The notes beneath the pieces are model-generated. The model made no database searches. It was not told the DNA's origin and saw nothing but the letters and a program-made list of their open reading frames with translations. A stretch of DNA of 64,000 nt from Cytobacillus oceanisediminis. GTDB lineage: Bacteria > Bacillota > Bacilli > Bacillales > Cytobacillaceae. The DNA lies in assembly GCF_022811925.1 (NCBI RefSeq), contig NZ_CP065511.1:2969501-3033500 (forward strand), given 5' to 3'. Positions 52,698-61,061 of the stretch are shown piece after piece (position 1 is the stretch's first letter; each line of letters begins with the position of its first letter). The position numbers and the translations under genes are program-made.

Positions 52698-52731
52698 AAA
52701 GCTGTTGAGAAAGCAAATTCTCAACAGCTTT
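52698..52731 (-). terminator. Terminator of the Arg/Asp-rich mini-protein gene
   Basis: Minus strand AAAGCTGTTGAGAATTTGCT then TTCTCAACAGCTTTTTC. Twelve or more pairs and a T-run, 22 bases after the stop. Confidence 0.9.
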
Positions 52732-52752
52732 GACCAAACCCTTAAATTCAGT

Positions 52753-52941
52753 TTACCATGGACACCTATTTCTCCGTCTTCTATCATCATCACTTCTTCT
52801 GCGATCTCTTCTATCATCCTCGACAACAATAACCCTATTCGCACGGATAAACACATTATCCACATCAATATCTCTTCTTCTTCTGTCATCACGATCAAAT
52901 GCACCTGCTACATCATCAAATCTTCTTCTTCCACATGACAT
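52753..52941 (-). CDS. Arg/Asp-rich mini-protein
   Basis: 62 residues starting MSCGRRRFDDVAGAFDRDDR, then a short hydrophobic stretch (VFIRANRVIVVEDD) and a tail of alternating Arg and Asp clusters ending NRCPW. About half the residues are Arg or Asp. An ideal AAGGAGGTGATTTAG lies before the ATG and a strong terminator follows, so the gene is real despite its composition. Cysteines near both ends may crosslink. Composition recalls small spore-coat or nucleoid-type peptides, but no family is recognised. Confidence 0.75.
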   Translation of the reverse strand: MSCGRRRFDDVAGAFDRDDRRRRDIDVDNVFIRANRVIVVEDDRRDRRRSDDDRRRRNRCPW

Positions 52942-53332
52942 CTAAATCACCTCCTTGTCCCATTTACTTTAAAATATGCATTATATGAAAGAATGCTTGG
53001 ATAAGCACCCTGATGAAGAAATCTTTTTTTAAATTGGGGAAAGATTCATTTTTTCGAATATCCTCTTCTGGCTCAATTTTTTTAAAAAAAATTCCCAAAT
53101 TATTCTTACCGTAGAATCGATTAAGTAGAACAAAGCATATGAAGATTTTTCACGAATCTGCAAAGAAAATGGCTCCAGCGAATAGCTGGAACCACCTTAA
53201 TAATATTACGCAAATTTTCTTTTTAATGAATCTTATTGCCTATTGGCAGCATTCCTAAAATACCAGTAATACTAATCACTTCTCTTAGCGGTCAAAAACG
53301 GATTCCTTGCAATCCTCTCTTTATTTACTATT
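52942..53332. other. Intergenic, one terminator-like hairpin
   Basis: Upstream of the mini-protein gene and downstream of the LtaS-like gene. Minus strand GGTTCCAGC-TATTC-GCTGGAGCC (53170-53194) followed by ATTTTCTTT may end the plsY operon transcript. Otherwise AT-rich with no frame I can support. Confidence 0.5.
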
Positions 53333-55162
53333 TTATTCCATAAACCTCATCAAATCCCCATGCACAATATCATCAGACAACCCAAGCTCTTTTCTCGAGA
53401 TATCCATTAATGGTTCACAGCTATTGATGTCTGTTTCTTCTTCCGATTCGCTTTTGAAGCATTTACCCGCTTTGTAAAAATAGTCTCTAGCCATAAAGCT
53501 TCCATCCCGGAAAATAACTGGATGATTGGGATCCCTTGTAAAAAGGTTTTGCCCGAAGCTGAAGTTATCCTCAGAACTAATTCCGAGCAGATGAAGGATC
53601 GTTGCCCTAATATCGACTTCCCCGCCAATGTTCGAAAACGTTTTGCCTTCCACTCCCGGCACATGAATAATCAGCGGCACACTCTGCAGCTGCATGCGGT
53701 TAACAATGGTATCTTCCTGCCCCAGCAGCTCCAGAACGCCATGTTCGTATTTGTCCGAGATGCCATAATGGTCGCCGTACAATACAAACATTGTATTTTC
53801 ATAGAGTCCGCTTGCTTTTAAGTCCTGGAAGAATGTTTTAATGGCTTCATCCTGATATCTAACGGTGGTCACATAGCGATTGACGACCATTTCACTCGTG
53901 CTGGCTTCAGGAATGAACTGATCTTCCTCCTCCAGCAAAAATGGGAAGTGGTTTGTCAGTGTGATAAACCTGGCATAGAAAGGCTTCTGCAGTTTTTCCA
54001 GATGCTGTATGGATTGCTGGAAGAATGAGATATCCTTTATGCCGTAGTTCACTGAGTTCTCTTCTGTGACCAAATAATCTGCTTTTGAAAAATAACGATT
54101 ATACCCCAGAGAATCATACATGGCCTCCCGATTCCAGAACGAAGCATCATTCCCATGGAAAACGGCTGAGTAATACTCCTCATCAGATAGAATATGCGGC
54201 AAGCTTCGATAAGCGTTCTCCGTTTTTCTGACAAATGCAGATCCGCTGGATAATGGATAAAGGCCTGTATCGATCATGAATTCCGAGTCGGACGTTTTCC
54301 CCTGTGCTGTCTGATCATAGACCCCGCTGAAATAAAAGCTGTCTTCAATCAATGAATTAAGGAATGGCGTTATTTCCTGGCCATTCACCTTCTGGTTGAT
54401 AACAAAATTCTGTGTGGACTCCATACTGATCAGAACGACATTCATTCCTTTTGCCGCACCAAAGTAATCTGATGGCTTATCTTCTTGAAATTGGACATAC
54501 TCCGCTGAGGCTTCTGCGTCAGATGGACTGGCAAAAGCGCGATTGAGCGGGTATGATGCGGCGATGCCAATATCATAGAGATGATACTGATACAAGCCAA
54601 TATGCTTAACAAGCTGCTGGCGATTGTATGATTCCGAAAATAAATGAGGCACTTTCACCATGCCGAGAATGATGGTCATGAATACAAATAACACACTGAC
54701 AGCCGTGTAAAATCTTTTGGATTTAGCTGTAATTTGCTCATGCACTGATTTCCGTTTTATATAGAAAAGCCAAAAAATAGCCAGATCAGCAAATAACAGA
54801 AGATCCCATGGGCTAATCAATTCAAGTGTACTCGGTCCAATCCCTCCGACATTTTTAAACTGAAAAAGGATCGGAACGGTTACAAAATCAGTATAAAAAC
54901 GATAATAAAGCAAATCCCCAAAAAGAATGCCTGTCAAAATCACCATCGTTGCAAAAATGGCTGCCGGTTTCACCTTTCGCTTAAAATATATATTAACCCC
55001 AAGAATGGCCATTATGGCCCCAATCGGGCTTAAAAGCATAAATAAAATATCAGTCCAGTTCTCCGGATGCAGATTAAATCCGATAAAGGATACAATGACC
55101 GTTTTTATCCAGATAAAAATGACGGCAAACCAAATGGGTGAAAGCTTTTTAAATAACTTCAT
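53333..55162 (-). CDS. LtaS-family membrane sulfatase/phosphotransferase
   Basis: 609 residues from the ATG at 55162; two earlier in-frame ATG codons exist and the ribosome site is weak, so the start is uncertain. Five membrane helices in about the first 175 residues, then an external sulfatase-like domain: metal-site Glu248 in ISMESTQNF, nucleophile Thr290 in AQGKTSDSEF, FHGNDASFWNRE, TLTNHFPF and LYGDHYG. LtaS polymerises glycerol phosphate from phosphatidylglycerol. Here it overlaps the aminotransferase-fusion gene by 14 bases and follows plsY, so an envelope polymer or lipid product is likely; true lipoteichoic acid synthesis is not shown. Confidence 0.88.
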   Translation of the reverse strand: MKLFKKLSPIWFAVIFIWIKTVIVSFIGFNLHPENWTDILFMLLSPIGAIMAILGVNIYFKRKVKPAAIFATMVILTGILFGDLLYYRFYTDFVTVPILFQFKNVGGIGPSTLELISPWDLLLFADLAIFWLFYIKRKSVHEQITAKSKRFYTAVSVLFVFMTIILGMVKVPHLFSESYNRQQLVKHIGLYQYHLYDIGIAASYPLNRAFASPSDAEASAEYVQFQEDKPSDYFGAAKGMNVVLISMESTQNFVINQKVNGQEITPFLNSLIEDSFYFSGVYDQTAQGKTSDSEFMIDTGLYPLSSGSAFVRKTENAYRSLPHILSDEEYYSAVFHGNDASFWNREAMYDSLGYNRYFSKADYLVTEENSVNYGIKDISFFQQSIQHLEKLQKPFYARFITLTNHFPFLLEEEDQFIPEASTSEMVVNRYVTTVRYQDEAIKTFFQDLKASGLYENTMFVLYGDHYGISDKYEHGVLELLGQEDTIVNRMQLQSVPLIIHVPGVEGKTFSNIGGEVDIRATILHLLGISSEDNFSFGQNLFTRDPNHPVIFRDGSFMARDYFYKAGKCFKSESEEETDINSCEPLMDISRKELGLSDDIVHGDLMRFME

Positions 55163-56756
55163 AATCATACCGCTTTTCATATTGTTTTTCTAAAATACCT
55201 GCCATCATTTCGAGGGATGACATGACCTTCTGCTCATCCTGTGCCCCCATAAGAGCCACCTGAACCCAATTTCTATCAAGCAGGTACCTGCTTTCATAGC
55301 TTAAAAGAATTCCTATCTGTTTGCATGCGTCTCCAAATTCCCTGCTGGAAATGCTCTGCGGCAGACTGATAGTCAGGATGCCAGGCGAATAATCGTCGTC
55401 GCCAAGAACGGAAAATCCCCAGTCTTTCAGCTTTTTCCTTGCTATTCCAGCCAAAAGATTTATTTTCTCATAATCTATCAGCTTAATGCTCTCTTTTAAT
55501 GCGTTGACCAGATTGGAAGAATGGGTGTATGGAATGCTTTGGTTTTCTTCGTACATCTTTAAGTCCAAGTATCTTGGAACTGCGCTGTTCTCTTTAATCT
55601 TGTCACGATGGAACACGATTGCCAGACCCGGATAGGAACCAAATCCCTTTCCGCTGACGGTCGATGCAAAATAAATATTCTTAAGGTTCAGCGGAATAAT
55701 GCCGGCCGTGCTGCACGCATCCACGCAAAGCTCGGCACCATGCTCCTCGCATAGCTCCTGAATGCCGCTGATATCGAATACATACCCAGTTGAAGTTTCA
55801 CAATGCACGGTCCACACCCATTTTATGGAGGGGTTTTCTTTCAGCATGTATGCAATTTCTTCGTGGGTAATCGGTTCATTCCACTCTCTTTCAATCGTTT
55901 GAAAAGATAATTGAAACCTTCTGGCATGATCAATGAGACGAAAGCCAAATTCACCATTGGCCAGGATCAGCCCATCCCCCTCGATGTTTTTCAGCTGTGC
56001 TGCCACAAGATCATTGGAAAGTGTTCCCGTGCCAACAACAACTTCAGCATGAGAGGCATCTGTCATCCTGCATAATTGAGAACGCAAGTCCTTCAAACCG
56101 CTGATAAAATCATGATTGCGATGAGATACGGCTTCTTTTGAAAAAGCACTTTTCACTTTTGCATGAATGGGCACAGGACCCGGCAAAAATGAATGCCTGG
56201 CGGGTCCTGAATTTCTGGCCATTAAGCGTTCAAAGGATTTAGTTGAGCGTTCGAAGTTCTCTTTTGTTAAATACATGGGCTGAAACTGGGCTCCCTCCTC
56301 TCCTGTCAGAGGACCAAAAGGCAGAAACCCAATCCGCTTATACAATTTCTGCTGTCTGACCGTGCCCGATATCAGCGCCATCGTATAATTTTTTTCGAGG
56401 CAAAGCTCTACAAGCTTTTCACAAAGCTGATAAAAAACACGGGTGCTTCGATACTCTTTTTTGATTGACAGCAAGCGGATCTCACAAAATTCTCCTTTAA
56501 CAGGCAAGTATTCTTCGAGATTAGGAAGTTTATAATCAAGCGAAAATGGCCTTTTGGCGCGGATCGCGATCATTCCGGCAACTTCCTCGCCAGCCTTGGC
56601 AATGACATATGTATTTTCTTCATGAAATTTATCAATTAAATGCTGATCTTCATTTTGCTTATGCTGAGGAATTTCTTCCACAAATGTCTGGTAGTTCAGC
56701 TGATGAATTTGTTCAAATTCATTAGGTTCGGTTGCGATTTTGCAGATAATATTCAC
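55149..56756 (-). CDS. Fusion of GNAT/N-acyl synthase-like and class V aminotransferase
   Basis: 535 residues; GTG at 56756 with AGGAGGTAAACT upstream, three bases after the plsY stop. Residues about 1-165 are a GNAT-like domain of the N-acyl amino acid synthase type (CEIRLLSIKKEYRSTRVFYQLCE, then GTVRQQKLYKRIGF). Residues about 190-525 are a class V PLP enzyme: HCETSTGY substrate loop, Asp346 in CVDACST, and the PLP lysine 370 in STVSGKGFGSY. The order suggests that one polypeptide makes or uses an amino compound and acylates it. Function unknown. Confidence 0.85.
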   Translation of the reverse strand: MNIICKIATEPNEFEQIHQLNYQTFVEEIPQHKQNEDQHLIDKFHEENTYVIAKAGEEVAGMIAIRAKRPFSLDYKLPNLEEYLPVKGEFCEIRLLSIKKEYRSTRVFYQLCEKLVELCLEKNYTMALISGTVRQQKLYKRIGFLPFGPLTGEEGAQFQPMYLTKENFERSTKSFERLMARNSGPARHSFLPGPVPIHAKVKSAFSKEAVSHRNHDFISGLKDLRSQLCRMTDASHAEVVVGTGTLSNDLVAAQLKNIEGDGLILANGEFGFRLIDHARRFQLSFQTIEREWNEPITHEEIAYMLKENPSIKWVWTVHCETSTGYVFDISGIQELCEEHGAELCVDACSTAGIIPLNLKNIYFASTVSGKGFGSYPGLAIVFHRDKIKENSAVPRYLDLKMYEENQSIPYTHSSNLVNALKESIKLIDYEKINLLAGIARKKLKDWGFSVLGDDDYSPGILTISLPQSISSREFGDACKQIGILLSYESRYLLDRNWVQVALMGAQDEQKVMSSLEMMAGILEKQYEKRYDYEVI

Positions 56757-56759
56757 AGT

Positions 56760-57338
56760 TTACCTCCTATGTTTAGGCATGATGAAATGGGTATGGGAAA
56801 TTAGAACAATCAAAAGCAGCAGCAGAAGGCCTGCAGAAATGATGAATGAATCACCAATCACCCAGGCTGTTATGGGAATGGAAGCCATAGCGATAAAACC
56901 CGATCGTGTATACTTCCGGAGAACTGCATAGGCAATTCCCATCGTGATAGCCATTATCGCTATTGTCATGGGCTCCAAAAACAAAGCAGAAGCCAAGTAG
57001 ACAACCACTCCTTTTCCCCCATGAAAACCCAGCTGAATAGGAAACAAATGGCCAATAAGCACGAAAACTGCGCTAAGGATTAATAAACCATCACCTTCAA
57101 ACATGAGTCCAGTTACATATAAAGCGGCCCATGCCTTTCCAGCATCAATTGCTATTGTAAGCAAGAACCCCTTCTTGCCGATTGCTCTGCCTGCATTGGT
57201 AGCCCCTACATTCCCGCTCCCCTTTTTTCTTATATCCTCTTTTGCTATGTATTTAACCACATAATAAGCCCCGGTTACACTCCCCAATACGTAAGAAAAG
57301 ATCATAACCATCAGGGCAGTCCACACATCATCGATCAT
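56760..57338 (-). CDS. plsY: Glycerol-3-phosphate acyltransferase PlsY (paralogue)
   Basis: 192 residues; ATG at 57338 (AAGGCGGGAT about 9 bases before). Five to six membrane segments. Motif 1 GSGNVGATNAGRAIGKKG, motif 2 LGFHGGKGVVVYLASAL after GHLFPIQ, and motif 3 SGFIAMASIPI identify PlsY, which transfers acyl groups from acyl phosphate to glycerol-3-phosphate. The gene heads a unit with a GNAT-aminotransferase fusion and an LtaS-like protein, not the usual housekeeping context, so it may serve a special lipid. Confidence 0.9.
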   Translation of the reverse strand: MIDDVWTALMVMIFSYVLGSVTGAYYVVKYIAKEDIRKKGSGNVGATNAGRAIGKKGFLLTIAIDAGKAWAALYVTGLMFEGDGLLILSAVFVLIGHLFPIQLGFHGGKGVVVYLASALFLEPMTIAIMAITMGIAYAVLRKYTRSGFIAMASIPITAWVIGDSFIISAGLLLLLLIVLISHTHFIMPKHRR

Positions 57339-57543
57339 ACGCACATATCCCGCCTTATACTAATTAAACGATCAAAAAGGGTAAAAAGTTTCATATATTT
57401 ACAAAATTACAATCAATTAACTTATACAGATAGTATAACACCCCTAATTTTACCATTAAACAAATTGAATGCCAGAGCCTGATTTCATAATTCTCCTATT
57501 TTAATGCCAACATTAAACTTTCTGTAAAAATAATTATTTTGTG

Positions 57544-57588
57544 TTGACATTGTTTAGTAATCGCATATAATTTGCATTAAGGCAAAAC
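57544..57588 (+). promoter_or_regulatory. mnt promoter with MntR-type box
   Basis: TTGACA (57544-57549), 16-bp spacer, TATAAT (57566-57571). TTTGCATTAAGGCAAAAC (57571-57588) follows, an inverted repeat TTTGC-N6-GCAAA close to the B. subtilis MntR box TTTGCCTTAAGGAAAC. Manganese-bound MntR would block transcription. Upstream, 57345-57540 is AT-rich with nothing else seen. Confidence 0.75.
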
Positions 57589-57688
57589 TTTTTAATAAAT
57601 CCATAAATCTTGTCCATGTGACGTATAATTGCGCATAAACAATTAATTTGAATCAATTTAAATATGGGAAATAAAGGGGGATAAAATA

Positions 57689-58435
57689 ATGAAGGATCCA
57701 GCAATTAGCATAGAGGATTTGCATGTTTCCTATTTCGGAAATGAAGCGGTGACAGGAGTCAGCCTTTCTGTTACTACAGGCAATTTGGTAGGAATTATCG
57801 GGCCGAATGGCGCAGGAAAATCGACTTTTTTAAAAGCCATGCTAAATCTCATACCAAAAGATAAAGGTGCGGTAAAAGTGCTGGGAAAACCTATTGCTGA
57901 AGTGCGCAAGAGTATCGCCTATGTGCCGCAGCGGAATGACATTGACTGGGATTTCCCAATCACTGTGCTTGATGCGGTTCTTATTGGGACCTACCCCCAT
58001 TTAAAACTGTTCCGCCGTCCAAAGAAAAAGGATAAAGAGTGGGCCATGGAATGTCTTCAGCGAGTTGGCATGCAGGAGTTCAGCAGAAGGCAGATTGGGG
58101 AACTATCAGGCGGCCAGCAGCAGAGAGTTTTTCTGGCGAGAGCACTTGCTCAAAAAGCGGATTTGTTCTTTCTGGATGAGCCATTTGTTGGAGTTGATGT
58201 ATCCAGTGAGGAAACCATTGTGAACATTTTGAAGGAGCTGTGCAGACAAGGAAAAACAGTGATTGTTGTACACCATGATTTAAGTAAAGCAAATGATTAT
58301 TTCAATCAGTTAATTCTCCTTAATAAGGAATTGATCAGTTTTGGGACCGTTGAAGAAGTGTTTAAACCTGAAGTAATTGCAAAAGCATACAAGGGGCAAT
58401 TTGCTTTTATGAATGAGATTGGGGTGTCGCTATAA
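57689..58435 (+). CDS. mntB: Manganese ABC transporter, ATP-binding protein
   Basis: 248 residues; AAGGGGG upstream. Walker A GPNGAGKST, Q-loop YVPQRNDIDWDFP, signature LSGGQQQR, Walker B LFFLDEP, H-loop VVHHDLS. The QRNDIDWDFPITV segment is typical of the metal (Mn/Zn) branch. First gene of a three-gene unit with permease and binding protein; the stop overlaps the next start (TAATG). Confidence 0.92.
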   Translation: MKDPAISIEDLHVSYFGNEAVTGVSLSVTTGNLVGIIGPNGAGKSTFLKAMLNLIPKDKGAVKVLGKPIAEVRKSIAYVPQRNDIDWDFPITVLDAVLIGTYPHLKLFRRPKKKDKEWAMECLQRVGMQEFSRRQIGELSGGQQQRVFLARALAQKADLFFLDEPFVGVDVSSEETIVNILKELCRQGKTVIVVHHDLSKANDYFNQLILLNKELISFGTVEEVFKPEVIAKAYKGQFAFMNEIGVSL

Positions 58436-59292
58436 TGGCTTTTATTGAAGCGGTCATGCAATATGGCTTTCTGCAAAAAGCGTTATTAACCTCGGTTATG
58501 GTAGGAATTATCTGCGGAGTCATTGGGTGCTTTATCATCCTGAGAGGAATGGCTCTCATGGGAGATGCCATATCACATGCTGTACTTCCGGGCGTCGCTA
58601 TTTCATATATGCTGGGAGTTAACTTCTTCTTTGGCGCAGTCATAAGCGGAGTGATCACAGCTATCGCCATTGGTTTTGTATCCCAAAACAGCCGGATTAA
58701 GCATGATACCTCGATTGGAATTATGTTTACAGCGGCATTTGCTTCAGGAATCATTATTATTACCATGCTAAAAAGCAGTACAGATCTATACCATATTTTA
58801 TTTGGTAATGTACTGGCAGTAAGATTATCCGACATGTGGATCACTTTGGGCATCAGCCTTATTGTATTGGCGGCTGTTTACCTCTTTTACAAAGAATTAT
58901 TGGTCACATCGTTTGATGAAACGATGGGAGCAGCTTACGGACTGCCAGTTCGTTTCATTCATTATTTCCTAATGACTCTCTTGACCATGGTAACCGTTGC
59001 ATCCCTCCAGACAGTTGGGATTGTCCTGGTTGTTGCCATGCTGATCACCCCTGCAGCGGCAGCTTATCTCTTAACCGAGCGGCTGTGGATGATGATTTTC
59101 CTTGCCTCTGGCATTGGTGTGATTTCATCCATCGTGGGACTTTACTTTAGCTTCACCTACAACTTAGCTTCTGGAGCAACGATTGTCATATCATCTACTG
59201 CTATTTTCATTCTCGTTTTCTTATTCTCACCTAAGCATGGGCTAATTTGGAAAACGCTGAAAGTAAAGAAAAAGAGAGCTTCATTAGTTTAA
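58435..59292 (+). CDS. mntC: Manganese ABC transporter, permease
   Basis: 285 residues, eight to nine membrane segments of the ABC-3 family: GCFIILRGMALMGDAISHAVLPGVA (start) and FDETMGAAYGLPVRFIHYF with the EAA-like loop, then VGIVLVVAMLITPAAAAYLL. Moves Mn2+ across the membrane with the ATPase before it. Only one permease gene is present, so it probably homodimerises. Confidence 0.92.
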   Translation: MAFIEAVMQYGFLQKALLTSVMVGIICGVIGCFIILRGMALMGDAISHAVLPGVAISYMLGVNFFFGAVISGVITAIAIGFVSQNSRIKHDTSIGIMFTAAFASGIIIITMLKSSTDLYHILFGNVLAVRLSDMWITLGISLIVLAAVYLFYKELLVTSFDETMGAAYGLPVRFIHYFLMTLLTMVTVASLQTVGIVLVVAMLITPAAAAYLLTERLWMMIFLASGIGVISSIVGLYFSFTYNLASGATIVISSTAIFILVFLFSPKHGLIWKTLKVKKKRASLV

Positions 59293-59328
59293 TTTTAATA
59301 AAATCAAATTTTTCAGGAGGTAAAACTT

Positions 59329-60270
59329 ATGATTAAAAAAGGCATTCTTTTATTAGCTGCATCCCTTCTTTCTGTGTTATTCCTGTCAGCCTGCAGCAGC
59401 GGAAAAAGCAGCACATCAGCAAATGAAGATGGAAAAATCCAAGTTGTCACTACCTATTCGATTGTGTATGACATTGTTAAAAATGTAGGCGGGGATTTAG
59501 TTGAGATTCATAGTTTAGCACCCATTGGCTCCAATCCCCACGAATATGACCCGCTTCCTGAGGATGTGCAAAAAACAACCGATGCAGATGCTGTATTTTA
59601 CAACGGCCTGAATCTGGAAGCCGGCAACTCATGGTTCAATAAGCTGATGGAAACTGCCGGAAAAGACGGTGAAGATGCGCCAGTCTTCCTGATGAGCAAA
59701 GGCGTTGATGCCATGCACTTAACCACAAAAGGCAAAGAAAGTGAAGAAGATCCCCATGCATGGCTGGACATCCGAAATGGGATCAAATACGCGGAAAATG
59801 CCAGAGATGGACTTATTAAAGCAGATCCAGACAACAAAGAGATTTACGAGAAAAACGCAGAAGAATATATTGCAAAGCTTCAGGAGCTGCATGATGAAGC
59901 GGTCGAACAATTTAATGAAATTCCAGAAAATGAACGGGTTCTTGTTACAAGTGAAGGTGCTTTTAAATATTTCAGCGAAGCCTACGGATTCCAGGCAGAA
60001 TACATTTGGGAAATCAACCAGGAAAACCAGGGAACACCAGAACAAATAACAAGAATTGTGGATATTATCAATGAAAAAGGAATTACAGGTCTATTCCTGG
60101 AAACAAGCATTGACGCAAGAAGCATGGAATCCGTATCCGATGAAACCAATGTTCCGATCATGGGAAAAGTGTTTACAGACTCTCTGGCAAAGCCGGGTGA
60201 AGATGGCGATACGTACATCTCTATGATGGAATGGAATATTAAAACCATTAAAGAAGGCTTGACCCGGTAG
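59329..60270 (+). CDS. mntA: Manganese-binding lipoprotein
   Basis: 313 residues; AGGAGG upstream. Lipoprotein signal ending LSAC (lipid on Cys22). Cluster A-I binding protein with metal ligands in SNPHEYDP (His), DPHAWLD (His), VTSEGAFKYF (Glu) and ETSIDARS (Asp). His, His, Glu, Asp is the Mn2+ set; zinc proteins have a third His instead of Glu. Delivers manganese to the MntB-MntC pump. Confidence 0.92.
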   Translation: MIKKGILLLAASLLSVLFLSACSSGKSSTSANEDGKIQVVTTYSIVYDIVKNVGGDLVEIHSLAPIGSNPHEYDPLPEDVQKTTDADAVFYNGLNLEAGNSWFNKLMETAGKDGEDAPVFLMSKGVDAMHLTTKGKESEEDPHAWLDIRNGIKYAENARDGLIKADPDNKEIYEKNAEEYIAKLQELHDEAVEQFNEIPENERVLVTSEGAFKYFSEAYGFQAEYIWEINQENQGTPEQITRIVDIINEKGITGLFLETSIDARSMESVSDETNVPIMGKVFTDSLAKPGEDGDTYISMMEWNIKTIKEGLTR

Positions 60271-60358
60271 ATGAATTTTTGAAACAGAATGGGTGGATAG
60301 CCAGGGTGGGGGGATTTGATTCTTCATTGTTACCTTTCTCTTAGTCTTGTAAGCAATG

Positions 60359-60634
60359 AAAGGCACGATTTTCACTCATTTATGCCCTTGAGCTCATTCT
60401 TTTGCTTGTGAAGGGCACGATTCTCATGCTTTTATGCCCTTCAGCTCTGTCTTTTGTCTTTGAAGGGCACGATTCTCACCTATTCATGCCCTTCAGTTCT
60501 GACTTTTTCCTTTAAAGGGCACGATTCTCACTTATTCATGCCCTTCAGTTCTGACTTTTTCCTTTGAAGGGCACGATTCTTATGCTTATGTACCCTTCTG
60601 CTTATTTTTTAGTTGTGAATGGCACAATTCCAGC
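60359..60634. repeat. 52-bp tandem repeat array
   Basis: AAGGGCAC or a one-base variant begins at 60359, 60411, 60463, 60515 and 60567, exact 52-bp spacing, and a diverged copy at about 60618. The unit has GAAGGGCACGATTCTCACTT, ATTCATGCCCTTCAGTTCTG and ACTTTTTCCTTT; GAAGGGCA and TGCCCTTC inside it can pair. It fills the gap between mntA and the MntR-like gene. Confidence 0.95.
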
Positions 60635-60649
60635 AAGCAGGTGAATCAT

Positions 60650-61024
60650 GTGATCCACATTAGTTCAAAGAGATATATTCTGGAGATTTATCTATTACAG
60701 GAAGCACATGGGCATGCGACCATTTCCGGCATTGCAAAGGTATTGAAGGTCACCGTCTCAGCTGCATCTAAAATGGCCGGAAAGCTTAAATCAGGCGGTT
60801 ACATTCACTTTCAGCCCTATGGAACAGTAAAACTGACAGAACAAGGTTTAGAAATTGGCAAAAACCTATTTCAGGATCATCAGGTTTTAATGGAGTTTTA
60901 TCAAATAATAGGGGTTGAAGAAAAACTGATCCGGAAGAAAGTTAGTGAAGTTGAAATGCATATCGGAACGGAAGTTGTTTTTAAAATTAAGAGCTTTATA
61001 GAAGATCATAAGAAAAACGCTTGA
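60650..61024 (+). CDS. MntR/DtxR-like regulator with degenerate metal site
   Basis: 124 residues from a GTG at 60650 (AGGTGA six bases before). It aligns without gaps to B. subtilis MntR to position 104, winged helix and dimer region included. Of the six Mn ligands, positions 77 (His) and 102 (Glu) are kept; Asp8 is Arg, Glu11 is Leu, Glu99 is Ser and His103 is Met. It may bind DNA without metal or sense another signal. Neighbouring the mnt operon suggests a related target, but the separate 52-bp array and own promoter mean it is not co-transcribed for certain. Confidence 0.83.
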   Translation: MIHISSKRYILEIYLLQEAHGHATISGIAKVLKVTVSAASKMAGKLKSGGYIHFQPYGTVKLTEQGLEIGKNLFQDHQVLMEFYQIIGVEEKLIRKKVSEVEMHIGTEVVFKIKSFIEDHKKNA

Positions 61025-61053
61025 GTTGTTTAATAAACATTCAAGCGTTTTTT
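61015..61053 (+). terminator. Terminator of the MntR-like gene
   Basis: AAACGCTTGA ... TCAAGCGTTTTTT; ten pairs and a T-run; the stop codon lies in the stem. Confidence 0.9.
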
Positions 61054-61061
61054 GCCAGAAT

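Noticed and set aside
52693..52945. Serine-rich plus-strand frames of 71 and 81 codons
   Set aside because: They are the antisense of the Arg/Asp-rich gene; only the minus-strand frame has a ribosome site and terminator.
57345..57540. plsY promoter
   Set aside because: AT-rich stretch with several poor hexamer pairs; none stands out enough to report.
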